A stretch of 64,000 nucleotides of DNA from Myotis daubentonii (GCF_963259705.1 NC_081846.1:88424641-88488640), one strand, 5' to 3'; counted from the first letter of the stretch, positions 1 to 11,516 are shown. Notes: generated by a model not told the origin, from the letters alone. Made by a program: numbers and translations.

Positions 1-1210
1 ATGACTGTCACACAGAATGGGTGCTGTCCTGATAGGAGATATGCTTAGAGATGGTCAGAGGAACTGTAACACGAGGTTAACCCCGCTGCCGATATCAGAC
101 TCCCTTATGCAAAGTTTCATTATATAATATATTTGAGGGTATATGTTTTATTGCAGCTGAAATTATTCTAAAAATATGTTAAATGAAATGAGAGTTGGCT
201 ATACCAAAAGACACGGATATCTTAGATTTTGAAGAATGACTAGGAGTTCTGGGCCAGGAGAAGCAATGGTCTCACTGTCTCCTGGGTATTGGCTTTCCTG
301 AGTGGAGGCAGGATTGTGAAATATACCCAGTAGTCTCCAGGGAAATTATTATTATTGTTATTATTATTATTATTATTATTTTTTGCAGTCAGAGCAGCCT
401 GTCTTATAAAGGGACACCAGACAGGACGGTGGGAAAGACATGCTGTAAGCAAAAAACTCCATGGATGACAGGCAACACTCTCCCAGTATGTGTCTTCTTT
501 GTCTCTCTCTTCTATTCAAAGAAAACAGCCATCGTGTTTAGCGCCAAACCAACCAATACAGTAAATGCGAGCTCCTAGGAACATTAATGACATAGGAAAG
601 CACACTATTCACTCACAAACAAGGCTGTGCTCGCAGGTCCTCAGGGAGACATGTCAATTCCCCACAGACACAAGCTGCACAGATTCCTGGGTGTTAGCAC
701 ACACACTCACATCTTTCCTTCTCAAGGAAGCCACACCATGAGGTACAATTGAGGCATTACAAACTTAATCCAGTAATGGCGAGGAGAGTACGGGGGAGAA
801 CAGAAGGCACAGATCCCTCCACACCAGCAGCAGCCTCAGCGGTGAGGACAGGGACACCAGGAAGGGCACAGAGACCTGGAGGTGGCTGGGACCAGACACA
901 AGGGCACTAACTGACCCTGTGTGTGCTGCAATTCAGGCTCCGGCAACGCCCTTGCCGCAGGTGGCATTCAGACCCAGGAACAGGACCAAGAGACTCAACT
1001 GCTATGTGGTGACAGGGGATGTACAATGAACAGATGCTGTGGCACAGAAAGGATCAAAACTCCCATGTGTGGCCGAGGCTCATTTGGACAGTGGGACACA
1101 GCAACAGCAGGCAGTCCTGCTTCCTCCTCCTCCTCCACTCCCATCGGTCCATCTGGGCCACATTTCATCCAATCACCAATATCTCCTTTAAAAGATATTT
1201 CTTAGTGGAG
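1..1210. other. Unrecognised non-coding DNA
   Basis: No gene or named repeat is recognised here apart from a short ATT microsatellite. The open frames (for example 921-1205) are short, proline/serine-rich and show no domain or splice context. Confidence 0.5.
344..381. repeat. (ATT)n microsatellite
   Basis: About twelve ATT units with one TTG interruption. Read on the minus strand it encodes a run of asparagines, which explains an artefactual 70-codon frame there. Confidence 0.95.
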
Positions 1211-1282
1211 GACACATCCCCAGAAGGACATGTGCAGGAGGCAGCTGATCAATGTTTCTGACTCTCTATCACTCTCCTTCTT
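1211..1282 (+). mobile_element. VES SINE, 3' fragment
   Basis: The block with ACATCCCCAG, GCAGGAGGCAGCTGATCAATG and CTCTCTATC matches the 3' half of the intact VES SINEs elsewhere in the window. The tRNA-like head and A-rich tail are missing, so this is a decayed partial copy. Confidence 0.6.
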
Positions 1283-2795
1283 CGTGACTCTCTTGAAACA
1301 GCAAACACTGTAGCTCAAACTCATCCTGTAAACCTGTGACCTACGCAAATGCTGTGGCTCTCACAGCAACAATATACTTCATAGCTGTTGCCTACATGAA
1401 CACATCCACCGAGGCACACATTGGTTGACCGCATATGGCAGCCCCAAGGAAGGGCAACCTGACATGGATGCGAAAACAGGCACTTCTAGGTTCAAGGACT
1501 TTGCATTCTTTCACAAGACCAGACAGACGGCTGCACATGCCCACAACCACCTCCCCAAGTCCGCTACAGCAACCTCCAACAGCTCCCCACAGTAATCACA
1601 AACACAGAGGACCTGTGTCAGCTTTCAGGCTCCCACCTCGGGGTAGCTGTAGCTGCTCAAATCAGGATGCTGGCGTGCAAACCAAGTCCACACATTCTCA
1701 CTCAGTGCTCACCAACTCTGAAAACACATGCTTTCAGCAACTCTATTGTCCAGGGGACCTTTACTTCTCTCACACTGTCTCCCTCACTTCACCGCCAGGG
1801 AAGTCGTCACACACAGCACTTTCAAACAGCCATATCCAAGGTGCACAAGTCATGCAGGCACTCCTTGGTCTTGTCTATTAGCACAGGAAAGGTTCTCCAA
1901 AATCCTTCCTCCACCAGCTATTGCACCAAGGACACTGCAAGCCCTGCACCCACGTGGCCTCTTCCATCACAGTCACCCACAGCCAGCTGAGCCACTGGTC
2001 TTCCCCCAACGAGCTCACACACTCTGCGGACAACTGTTAGGTCTCCGAAGGAAGAACGCAAGAGGACTGAGTGCTGAGGGATGACCAAGGTATTCCATCA
2101 GCTGCACACCAGCACTTACATCCGCCTCACTGATCGCCCCACGTGTGCACTGACGACTGCGGGGCCCTTCTCATCTCAAGTACTACCTCCTTGGGAGGAG
2201 GATGGCCAACTCCCAGGGAAATTATTTTGAGGCCTACTTTCAACCTTTGCTGATTTACTGTTGATCAGAGAATTTAAGAACTTGATGATCTTTTAACTAC
2301 TTCCTAACTTGGGAGTAATATGAATTGTTCTTGTGTGTTCAGTCTAAGGTGTTGTGGGAAAAAGGAAATCCAGACCCAGCTCTGGTCTTCTTTGAGGCCC
2401 CTGTGGATGTGATCCACACCCATCAAACCCAAGCCAAGAGGAGGGAGGACGGCAGCTCTCCATTCACATGCAGGGGCCAGAGAACAATCCCAGTGCAGGC
2501 TCCTCAATGCCAGCTCCTGGCCTGGCTGGCATTAGATCACCAGGGGACTTTGAAAAGAAAGTTTCCAAATTCCACCCAGAGCAACATAATTGGAACATCT
2601 AGACTCTTGATAAATGAAATAATTTAATGTCACATCTTTTATCTCCACGTCTATTCTTCTCCTCTTGAGTTGGTTTGTCATCTTATTTTATTTTACATTT
2701 TTAAGTGCATTCATCTATTGAGTGGGGCAGATTCTCTTTTCTTCTGAGCGTCTACCCCAGCCCGTTCTAACATGAGCCTGCCACACAGCGGGGGT
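1283..2795. other. Unrecognised non-coding DNA
   Basis: No recognisable gene or repeat. A 148-codon frame at 1435-1881 on the plus strand is rich in Ser, Thr, Pro and His, overlaps other open frames and has no protein-like pattern; I do not call it a gene. Confidence 0.5.
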
Positions 2796-2848
2796 CCTGC
2801 AGTTTTTTTTTATTGAACTTTTGGGTTAGACCCCTTGTGTGGTTGTGG

Positions 2849-2851
<3 letters not shown>

Positions 2852-2898
<47 letters not shown>
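2852..2898. repeat. (GT)n microsatellite
   Basis: About 23 uninterrupted GT units. Confidence 0.97.
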
Positions 2899-2899
<1 letters not shown>

Positions 2900-3029
2900 A
2901 GAGTTAAAGGGAAAGAGTTTGTTACTGAAGCAGTGGGCCGGAGAGAAGGCTACTCCACAGGCAGAGCAGCCTAGACCCCTTGCTGTTAATCTCCATGATT
3001 TTTTGTTGTAGGATTTGAGGTAATTTAGG

Positions 3030-3730
3030 GTATGTGTGAGATAAATTTTCTGAGTCTCTCTATATTTGAAAATGTATCTATTTTGCCATCCTATTTGGTT
3101 GTTGGCTCGAGATCTGCTCTAAGGTCTCAATAATGTCCTTTATAATCTGCTGCTGCTGTGTGTGGTACTCTCTGCTCTAAGGAAATATGACATCACTGAG
3201 GTGTGGGATGTGAAACACGGATTCCCAGGAGTCTCTAAGGAAATTCCTGCTTCTTTCCAGGCTCTTTAACTTTCTGTTATTCTTGGTAATCAGTACTTTC
3301 ATAAAAAATGTGTCAAGGCGGGAATAATTTTTCATTTATTCTGCTCAGTTTGTGATGCACCTTCTCAGTGTGATGACTTCTGCCTCTCCAGCTCTGGGAA
3401 GTTATTCTTCTATTATTTCTTTAAAATTGTGTCACCTCCACTTTATGCTCTCTTTCTTAGAGCACTTGCTTTGAAATTCGATGTCTCTCTTCTCTCATCT
3501 CCTTTAACTCCATGACCTGAAAAATTTCCTCAAGGTTATTTTCTAGGCATTCTAATGAGACATTTTGGCAATTCTTTTCTTTTCCCTTTTCTTTTCTTTC
3601 CTTTTGCCAATAGCTTATTCTTATCCCCTCTTTCTTTTTAAAAAATAGCATCCAATTCTTTTTAAAATTAAATCTAATAGTTTGACATGTTTTCAGAATA
3701 AAAATTGGAATTTTCAAGTTTTCCTCTGTC
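3030..3730 (-). mobile_element. Ancient HAL1/L1 ORF1-type fragment, antisense
   Basis: Phrases such as TTTGAAAATGTATCTATTTT, CTCTGGGAAGTTATTCTTC followed by TATTATTTCTTTAAA, and a run of CTCTCTTTCTT resemble the antisense of HAL1/L1 ORF1. A minus frame at 3457-3717 is Lys/Glu-rich, as expected of an ORF1 coiled coil, but it is isolated and decayed. The family assignment rests on memory of the pattern. Confidence 0.5.
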
Positions 3731-4885
3731 CCCTGAACTCACTGCAGTGGTGGGTCTTTCTCTCCAGTGAGGAAGGATTCTGTGTAGTCACCAGGCCTGT
3801 TCCTGGCAGGGCTTGATTCAAGATGCATGGAGAGAGCCACCCATGCCTCCCCCCACCCCGGCCCCTGGCCATTGCTGGAAAGAGTGGGCTCTATCAGTGG
3901 TTCTGACAACTGTAATAGAAGCCTCAGGCCCTGTCAGTTGTCTATACCTTGTTTCCCCAGAAATGTATTATCTGGCTGAATGCCGCCTGCCTCCCCTGAG
4001 CTCCCTGGTTCTGGGCACACTGCCTTCTGGCAGTGCTAACTCGGACCCCACTTTCTCCAGGCTCTGAGCCCTGGTTCCCTGTCACTCTGCCATGTGTCCC
4101 ATTCTTCCATTCTATTTTCAGCTTCCAGAAATGTGCTGGGTATCTCCTGCCCACTGGTGGCCACCTTCGGATGGTCCTGTGATTTAGTAGTATAGAATTA
4201 TTCCCGCTTCTGCTGTCATTTTAGGGACTTAGACAAAATAAGACCAATGTGTGTCAACCATCTGGAATGCAAAGTCTCATTGTGAGATGAATTGCTAGCT
4301 CTGCTGTAGTAACATTAGGGAGATGGAGGTCAGTATGGGGTATGGAACAGGGAGGGTGAAAAGTGGCATGAGAGCTGGGACCTGAAGACTGACTGGTACT
4401 ATGAAGGCAGGGAGCACATTGAATGGGGTGGACTGGGATGCCCAGGGGCACTGTGGATGATGGTGGGACGCCAGCGCCAGCTGTGGAACAGGAGAGGAAT
4501 GAACAGCAGTGGTCCTGTTCCCCACACACCAGCCCCACTCGAGTGCTCTGCAATTTTGATTTATTCTTCCTGAGGGTGCACAGCCCAGCACCTGTGTGAA
4601 GCAGGGTCCCGGATGTCTGAGTCCCAGGGCAATCTGCCGCCTGAGGTGTCCCTTGCATTGCAATGCCCTGTAAGCAGAAGTGATAAAGCGCACTCTGAAC
4701 ATGGAGGCGGAATCCAGCCGTAATTTGTGATAAGACATCTGGTGTTATCAGGAGCTCTGCACCTGCAATGGAAACACAGCAGAACTGTTTGCAATTGTGT
4801 AAAGTCTTGTCAAAGGATGCTTTGTGCAGAAGTAATGGAGTAGCTTCTCTGGAAATTCTACTCTTGCAATAACAACTATTATTGA
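3731..4885. other. Unrecognised non-coding DNA
   Basis: No gene recognised. A 234-codon minus-strand frame (4254-4958) is the longest in the window, but it runs into the neighbouring Helitron, is Cys/Ser/Pro-rich with no domain, and overlaps open frames in two other phases. Confidence 0.5.
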
Positions 4886-5353
4886 CTAGAGGCTCGGTGC
4901 ATGAAATTTGTGCATGGGGGGAGGGTGTGTGTCTCAGCCCAGCCTGCATCCTCTTCAATCTGGGAGCCCTCTAAGGATTGCCCTTAAATGCTGCTGCCTG
5001 CCAGCCTGATAGATGCCTAACTGCTCCCCTGCTGGCCCAATTGCCCCTAACTGCCCTCCCCTGCCAGCCTGGTCGCACCCAAATGCTCTCTCCTGAAGGC
5101 CTGGTCCCCTCCAACTGCCCTCCCCTGCAGGCCTGGTTGCCCCCAACTGCCCTCCCCTGCCAGCCTAGTCCCCCCCAACTCCCTCCCCTGCAGGCCCAGT
5201 CCCCCCAACTGCCCTCCCCTGCAGGCCTGGTTGCCCCCAACTATCCTCCCCTGCCTGCCATCTTGAGGCGGCCATCTTGTGTCCACATGGGGATGTTCGT
5301 CTTGTGTGTTGGAGTGGTGGTCAATTTGCATATTACCTCTTTATTATATAGGA
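4886..5353 (-). mobile_element. HeliBat-type non-autonomous Helitron
   Basis: The minus-strand element begins TCCTATATAATAAAGAGG and ends in GAGCCTCTAG, preceded by a hairpin-forming GCACAAATTTCATGCAC segment. Host bases A (4885) and T (5354) flank it, matching Helitron A/T insertion without target duplication. It has no Rep/helicase coding capacity, so any movement needed an autonomous partner. Its centre (about 5030-5260) is a minisatellite of roughly 36-40 bp units that creates long open frames on both strands; these are not genes. Confidence 0.93.
5030..5260. repeat. Minisatellite inside Helitron
   Basis: Repeats of a unit built around CTGCAGGCCTGGTTGCCCCC and AACTGCCCTCCCCTGC, six or so imperfect copies. 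Related units are found in the Helitrons at 31184 and 50296. Confidence 0.85.
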
Positions 5354-5379
5354 TTACCTAAGTCTCTCAGACACTTCTG

Positions 5380-5510
5380 GCCTGTAATTATCACAATGCC
5401 ATGGTAGGTACTGTTAATACGTTTTCACATACCAGGTACTGGAGTCCAAAGAACTTAGAGTAAAGCACAAGATCATGCACCAGTGATGGGCAGAGGCAGG
5501 ACGGGAGGTC
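5380..5510 (-). repeat. Probable MIR fragment
   Basis: The order of ATTATCACAATGCCATGGTAGGTACTGTTAATA, an exhausted oligo-purine segment and a CACAAGATCATGCACCAGTGATGG stretch resembles antisense MIR. Strongly decayed. Confidence 0.4.
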
Positions 5511-6007
5511 ATGCCTGCCTGGCTTATTTCCACTGTTCTCCCCCCCAATATTCTGCTTTGCCCCCTCCCCACCCCACCCCAGCTCGTCTCTGAGGCTGGC
5601 TGCACATGCTTACTTCCTTTGTAGCACGGGGGTCAGAGGAAGCAGCTGCATAAATCAGGCCCAGCTGCCTGACCTGGTGTCATGGCGCCTCAGGTCAGCA
5701 AGGTCCAGAGGAGGCTCGCAGCTGCAAGTGGGGTCCCTTTAGTGCCATGGAGGGACCTGGAGAGGGTTCCCACTGGGAACCAGACCTTGGAGCCCTAGTG
5801 AGCCCCAGTGTGTCCTGTGGCCACATCCCTAATCCTTTAGGACTGGGTAGGCTGCCCTGTGAGAATAAAAGAGAAAGAGGCTGCATTAAAGTGGCTAGAA
5901 GGACATATATTACTCGCCATTGCCAATTAAGTTATGCCTTACTTCTGAGAGGAAACACACACAGACACAGCATACATCCTGCATTATCTTGCACTTCCAA
6001 CACTACC
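5511..6007. other. Unrecognised non-coding DNA
   Basis: GC-rich, with short C-runs near 5540-5580. No gene or named repeat recognised. Confidence 0.5.
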
Positions 6008-6235
6008 TTGTAATTAATTCATTAGGTTAACTAATGTTTATTGGGCAACTACTATGGGCCAGAGAGGCACTAAAGATATAACAGTGAAGTAAACAAAGGC
6101 CCCCAACATGGTGGAAACTATAGTCAACCAAACAATTAGGAATACAAATGCCATAAGAAAAGGTAGATATAAATAATTATATAAAAAATGTATGTCAAGT
6201 GATACCATGAACAAAGGCAAACACTAAACAATGGA
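6008..6235 (-). repeat. L2 LINE relic, antisense
   Basis: CTAATGTTTATTGGGCAACT, ACTATGGGCC and GATATAACAGTGAAG in this order are the reverse complement of the L2 3' end (the familiar 'tgtttattgagcacctactatg' pattern). No coding remains. Confidence 0.6.
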
Positions 6236-6519
6236 CTGAGTAAGCACAAATGCTATCTATGTGCCAAAGCTTTATGTAGAATATAGGCTTGCCAACTGAT
6301 CCCAGATCATGGGACCCGCGGAAGGGGCCTTAAGTTCAGCATCCTCGGGTAAGTGACTGAGCTGCCTGCATCTGAGCAGCAAGGTGTGGTGTGTGATGCT
6401 ACCTTAGGCTCACGGGGCTGCTTGAGGACCCAGGTCATTGCATTCAGCATGCTTCGGTGCAGATATGGCAACTCCCTATTGCGCATCATTTAGCAAGCTC
6501 TGAGTAACATAACCAAAGC

Positions 6520-7190
6520 TCTGACAAATTGAAAAAATGACTCTGCAACAGAATAATGGGAACATATGATGAATAGGTGGCTTACAGATAAAACACCAGG
6601 GCTTAAAAACCGTATGAAAGGATGCTCAACCTTACCAACAGCTAGAGCAGTGGTTCTCAACCTTCCTAATGCCGCGAGCCTTTAATACAGTTCCTCATGT
6701 TGTGGTGACCCCCAACCATAAAATTATTTTCGTTGCTACTTCATAACTAATTTTGCTACTGTTATGAATCATCATGTAAATATCTGATATGCAGGATGTA
6801 TTTTCATTGTTACAAATTGAACATAATTAAAGCATAGTGATTAATCACAAAAACAATATGTAATTATATATGTGTTTTCTGATGGTCTTAGGCGACCCCT
6901 GTGAAAGGGTCATTCGACTCCCAAAGGGGTCGTGACCCACAGGTTGAGAACCGCTGAGCTAGAGAAATGCAAATGAAGGCATCTTTCTTATTGCCAAGGA
7001 GTGTCCCTCAGTGCTGCTGGTGCTGGGAGGGGGCATGCTTGGTCTTCCTGGTGGGAGTGTCAGTTTATTATTTCTGTAAACATTCTGATTTGATGTATTG
7101 AAAAACATTATGCCATTGCACACAAGGACATTAGAGTCTTGTTTGTCATGTTAAAGGACTAGAAAGAACCGGAACACCCATCTGTCAAAG
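6520..7190 (+). mobile_element. Old L1 fragment, interrupted by SPIN
   Basis: AAAGGATGCTCAACCTTACC before and GAGAAATGCAAATGAAGG after the SPIN element are adjacent segments in mammalian L1 3' regions, and the downstream text (ACACAAGGACATTAGAGTC, ACCCATCTGTCAAAG) continues the L1 order. SPIN therefore landed in a pre-existing sense L1. Confidence 0.65.
6648..6956 (+). mobile_element. SPIN (Space Invaders) non-autonomous hAT transposon
   Basis: Terminal inverted repeats CAGTGGTTCTCAACCT... and ...AGGTTGAGAACCGCTG bound a 309-bp element. It is flanked by a perfect 8-bp duplication AGCTAGAG (6640-6647 and 6957-6964), the hAT hallmark. Internal text (GTTGTGGTGACCCCCAACCA, GGCGACCCCTGTGAAAGG) matches my memory of SPIN_NA elements, known from bats, some rodents, opossum, tenrec, bushbaby, lizards and frogs through horizontal transfer. 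No transposase is encoded. Confidence 0.95.
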
Positions 7191-8496
7191 ACATCCAATG
7201 AAGATGCCTGCAGGGACCGGGTCCTGCACTGCTGCGAGGTCCCAGCATCCCCTCTATGGTGGAAAGAGTGTCAGGATGTGACCCCAAGTGGAGAAGGCCA
7301 AGTGTGGGCCCCTCTGGCTGTCCACCTGCAGGCAGTCTATGCAGGCATGTGAGTGTTTGTCAATCCCGGGGACTCAGGGCTCACAGATGCTGGGTAGTGA
7401 GTGCCTGTTAAGCTGAGAGCTTCAGGTGAACAAGCCTGGCCTCAGGGAGCCTGTGGGGGGAGGCCCCCCCCCCCTGGGGGCTAAATCCAGCCCAGAGCAC
7501 ATCCTGTTTGTGAAAACTTGTTTGGACAAAATGGTCCACACAGCTCCACGGACCCTGACATGTGTGCAGACAGCAAAGTAAGGAGCCTGTTTTTCCTCCA
7601 GGGAGGCAAGGAGGAGAGGGGAGGAGCCCCCCAGCACAGGACCCCCAGGCCTCCTCTGGGGGCGGGGAGGCAGCTTACCACAGAGCAGGAGGCCTTTGCC
7701 TGGAGCAACGGGAGGGTCTTTATAGTTTCCCTTTGCCTGTGCATTAGTGCTCACTTTTGAATGTAGTTTACAGAAAATGTGGGATCCTGCTTCCTAATAT
7801 AATATTGTAATGCTCATGATTTTTATGTTATTAGAAAGTTTCCTCGATAAAAGGAGCTACTTTTAGGTGCTTATACTGCTTATGCTATTGTTCTTTATAA
7901 CAAATAAAACTGTAATGAGCATCTTTGAACCAAAGAAGGTTTTTATTTCACAGACTTTCCTTAGGGTGCGTTGTGAGAGGCAGAATTAGTGCAGCAGCCG
8001 GCAGTTAGCTTTTAGGTCTTTGTCCATATTTGATTGATTTATCATGCCGGACACCTGAAGCCATATGCAAAAGCAGCACCAAGTTTACCCACAGTTCGGG
8101 CCATTTCTACAGTCTCACCTGACTGCGCCCCAGGAGTGAAGAGACACAGAAAGCAGGCGGCCACACGGGCCATGGAGAAGGTGGTCTGTGGCCCACTCCC
8201 TCCCTCACTGTCCGGGGACGGCTCTCCTCAGTGGTCAGGTGCACACACAGGTGAAGATGGGAGCAGGGAGGCTGATGGAGAAGGAAGGCTGTTGAGGATG
8301 GGCCGAGATTGGAAGGGGCGAGAGAGATTGCTTCAGGGCTGTCAGTGAGCAAAGAAAACGGGAGAGAAGGGCAGGAGGCAGAAGAAGGCGGTGGCCACAA
8401 AGGGAAACCAGGGACCTAGAGATGGGTGCTCATGAGCTCACTGCGCACTGCGGCACACAAGTGTATGGCTGGTAGAGTTTAGAAGTCTGTCTGGTC
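7191..8496. other. Unrecognised non-coding DNA
   Basis: No gene recognised. It includes a C-run near 7465-7475 and GC-rich sequence to about 7740 with overlapping frames on both strands, none protein-like. 8100-8460 is another GC-rich piece without a recognisable product. Confidence 0.5.
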
Positions 8497-9160
8497 TGTT
8501 GCTGGGGTCCAGCCCCAGCAGGTCCAGGGGTCCCCAAAGGTGTGGACGGAGTTGGCAAAGAAGGAATGAATGGAACAGAGGCAGAGTTCAGTTCATCAGC
8601 ATAGTTGGGTTCTCTCGCCTGGTTCTATCCAGGATCTCCAGCCAGGTTCTGTCCAGGTTCTCCAGCCAGGTTCGGTTGCCAGGTTCTGTCCAGGTTCTGT
8701 TGCCATGTTCTCTCGCTAGGTTTTCCAGCCAGGTTCTGTCGCCAGGTTCTGTCCAGGTTCTCCTGCCATATTCTCTCTCTAGGTTCTCCAGCCAGGTTCT
8801 GTTTTTTTATTGTTTTGTTACATCTGTATTTATACCAGTTGATTTTAATCCTGTCAATTTCTATTCCAAAGGTTAGGGTGTTTCTTATCTCCATTCCAGG
8901 GAGTAAAGATTATGTAGCTTAAGGGTGATTGTTCATAGTTAAAGTGATTAACTACCCGCCTGGCATTTAGTTAAGGGGTTTTATTCCCTCCCTAACTTCA
9001 GGGAAAAATCCCTACCTGGGGAAACAACCTTTCTCGGAGAGGTGACCTTGGTTAAAACCCATAGCATTAAGAGGGGGAGCAAACATATGCTATATACACC
9101 AGGTCCCTTGAAACATATGCTGTGCAGATGTTTCTTCCCTGCAGCGACTGTGTCAAGCAG
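8497..9160 (-). mobile_element. LTR-like sequence, antisense (uncertain)
   Basis: Starts TGTTGCTGGGGTCCAG, which would be the CA-terminal end of an LTR read on the minus strand. An antisense polyadenylation signal (TTTATTG, 8806-8812) lies just after a local minisatellite. I could not locate the opposite terminus or a target duplication, so the right border is a guess and retroviral origin is an inference. Confidence 0.35.
8614..8800. repeat. Minisatellite of CCAGGTTCT-type units
   Basis: Variants of GCCAGGTTCTGTCCAGGTTCT and CTCCAGCCAGGTTC recur through about 190 bp. The repeat opens frames in all phases (for example 8499-8876); these are artefacts. Confidence 0.85.
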
Positions 9161-9399
9161 CAAGGATGGACCGGCTTCCGGCAGTCTGTGGCTTCTCAGG
9201 GGACGAGAAAGAGGGAGGTTCCCCAGTTTCCCAAAATCACGTGGAAGGGAGTGCAGTTCGTGTATCAGCAATCATGGGAATACAATGAACTCATTAAGCC
9301 CTCTGGGTCCAAAATGGACTCAGGCCAGGACCCCAGCTCAAGCATGAACTCGCGCTGTGAACTGAAAGATCTGAGACAGCTCTGATAGCGGGGACCCTC

Positions 9400-9990
9400 C
9401 AGTGGCGTTGGGAAGTCATTGGGGAAGTTGGGGGTCGGCATTGTGGTGCCCAGATGAGTTTGGACTTTTGGGCTTTGGGACTTGCTGTAGAAGCACATTC
9501 TGGAACTTGCCCCACCCCCTTGTTTCCATGCCAACACTTTCCCCAGTTTCATCACCAGGACCTGGACCTGACCAATCACTATTGACCGAGCTATCACACC
9601 ATGTTAAGTAGCCACTAAGAACAGTTTATTGTGCCCTAGCTGGTTTGGCTCAGTGGATAGAGCGTCAGCCTGTGGACTGAAGTGTCTCAGGTTTGATTCC
9701 TGTCAAGGGCATGTACCTCGGTTGCGGGTCGATCCCCAGTAGGGGGCATGCAGGAGGCAGCCAATCAATGATTCTCTCTCATCATTGATGTTTCTCTCTC
9801 TCTCTCCCTCTCCTTCCCTCTCTAAAAATCAATAAAAATATTACAAAAAAGAACAGTTTATTATATCCTAGCTGTGGTATTGCCTTTATGAGCCCCAGCT
9901 CTCTGTCTCCCCTGAAACCCTACCTCCTGGATTCCTATCCTTTAGGCCCTAAATAAACTTTTAAACTGTGTGCAGCCACAGATCCTTATT
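9400..9990 (+). mobile_element. Possible solo LTR, split by a VES SINE
   Basis: Downstream of a CCAAT-like GACCAATCACTATTG box (9569-9583) the sequence ends with AATAAA (9952-9957) and a short U5-like tail, resembling class I retroviral LTRs. No body genes, primer site or target duplication were seen. The VES at 9631-9848 is inserted within it. Confidence 0.35.
9631..9848 (+). mobile_element. VES SINE with target duplication
   Basis: A tRNA-derived head (CCCTAGCTGGTTTGGCTCAG, then a B-box-like GGTTTGATTCC) is followed by the VES body, pyrimidine-rich segment and AATCAATAAAAATATT tail. The 14-bp target duplication AAGAACAGTTTATT lies at 9617-9630 and 9849-9862. VES elements are Pol III SINEs mobilised by L1. 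Confidence 0.97.
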
Positions 9991-10694
9991 GGCCGACACT
10001 GGGAAGTGGAGCGTGACCTGCTCTGGGTTGGAATTCCCTCTGGGAGTCAGGGTCCCGCCCTGTGCAGTGTGTGGGGTGGGTCCAGCTCCACCGGGGCTGA
10101 GTCATGGCCTGTGGCCTGGAGGAGCTGGCGGCCCAGGGAGGGTTGGGGATGTGGGAGCATGAAGGGCCTGCTGCTATTATGAGCCTGGCAAGGGCCCTGG
10201 GAAGTCTGCACTCCATTCTGCCAACAAGAACTGATTCCCAAAGCAGAGGGTCCTTGACATGCGTCCTCATTCAGTTCTTCAGTCCTCTTTCCTTACCACA
10301 TGCCCATGGAGCCTCATTCCGAGGGGCCCCGCAGAGTGAAGACCCGGGGCGCAGAGGTCTTCACCCCAGGCCTGGCCCCTGTTCTCAGGAGGCGCTCCGT
10401 CTGGGTTGGGGGACAGAGATGAGCACAACCAGCATGAGCTATGCAGTGTTAAAGGGATTCCGAGGTTGGTTCTTCTTTTCCTTGTGTATGTGGCTGGGAA
10501 CAGGTGGGGCGGGGGGTGGGGGGGAACCATGTGGGGAGAAGTCAGGGATGACTTCTCAAAGAAGGAAGCGCCACTGAGTTGTGGGAGTATAATGGGGTTT
10601 CAGCATCTCACATAGTGCCTGACACTTAAAGAATGAGCCAATGAAGAAGTGAATGAAGTAAGTTGTTTCTGGCAGAAGGCACATGCAGAAGAAG

Positions 10695-10697
<3 letters not shown>
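9991..10697. other. Unrecognised non-coding DNA
   Basis: Moderately GC-rich and unique-looking, with a G-run near 10506-10523. Frames up to 157 codons exist on the plus strand but show no domain, and opposite-strand frames overlap them. Confidence 0.5.
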
Positions 10698-10746
<49 letters not shown>

Positions 10747-10783
10747 CACGCGCGCGCGTGCATGCACATGTGTGCACGTGTGC
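10698..10783. repeat. (GT)n tract grading into GC/CA alternation
   Basis: About 23 GT units (10698-10744) continue into CACGCGCGCGCGTGCATGCACATG and further alternating purine-pyrimidine sequence. Confidence 0.95.
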
Positions 10784-11279
10784 CTGGGGGAATCAGGTTA
10801 GACTGCATATTAAACGTTGAGCTCACTTGTTTAGTTACATTCTTCCTCACAAAGAGGAAGGACAGAATGCATGGTATCTGCTTTCTTTTGGTCTGGTTTG
10901 GACTGATCAGTCAGATGGAAGGCCAGCAGCTCAGAGAGACACGCTTGGGACACCCATAAATGCCCACACTAACAACCCACAATGCTCCAAGTGAAGGGAG
11001 GCAGTCGGTTCATACTTTTCTTACTAAAATTCTTTATTTTAGGCAACACATGCATAGTACATACATTCCCACAGATAAAAAGATAGCAACTTTACCTTCT
11101 TTTAAGTAACATATTTATCCTTACAAGTTTGACAGCACTTTGCATATAAATTATCTTCTTTGATCCTGACCTCTTTTTTTGTTTTTCTCCTGAGGGCTAT
11201 AAAATAATAGAAAAATATTTTTTAAAATCTATTGATTTATAATTAGACCATCAATTTGGTGGCTGCATAAGATTCTTAT
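10784..11279. other. Unrecognised non-coding DNA
   Basis: AT-rich in its second half. No gene or clear repeat recognised. Confidence 0.45.
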
Positions 11280-11335
11280 TTTTTTAAAAAAATTTATTGT
11301 TGAAAGTATTACATATGTCCCCTTCTAGCTGGCTC
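11280..11335 (-). mobile_element. L1 3'-end fragment, antisense
   Basis: AATTTATTGTTGAAAGTATT and ACATATGTCCCCTTCTAGC match the antisense 3' end of the bat L1s at 13298, 45109 and 53323. Only the terminal ~55 bp is present. Confidence 0.65.
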
Positions 11336-11516
11336 CTGACTCATAAGATATAAGATACTGGCCTAGTCTTTTCCATAATCAATGTCAAACAAGCATTTTT
11401 GACCCAGAATAAATCCTTGACAGATATAATTGATATTGTAAAGAAGCAGATGTGGACATTTATAGTATATTGTGAAACCTAACTGATTTATAAAACCATG
11501 TGCATGGATCGCCAAA

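Noticed and set aside
1435..1881. 148-codon frame
   Set aside because: Overlapping frames in other phases, no domain, no context for a gene.
4254..4958. 234-codon minus-strand frame, the longest in the window
   Set aside because: It overlaps other frames, enters a Helitron, and has no domain, hydrophobic core or compositional evidence of coding.
9631..9720. tRNA-like sequence
   Set aside because: It is the tRNA-derived head of a VES SINE, repeated across the window; no complete cloverleaf tRNA gene.
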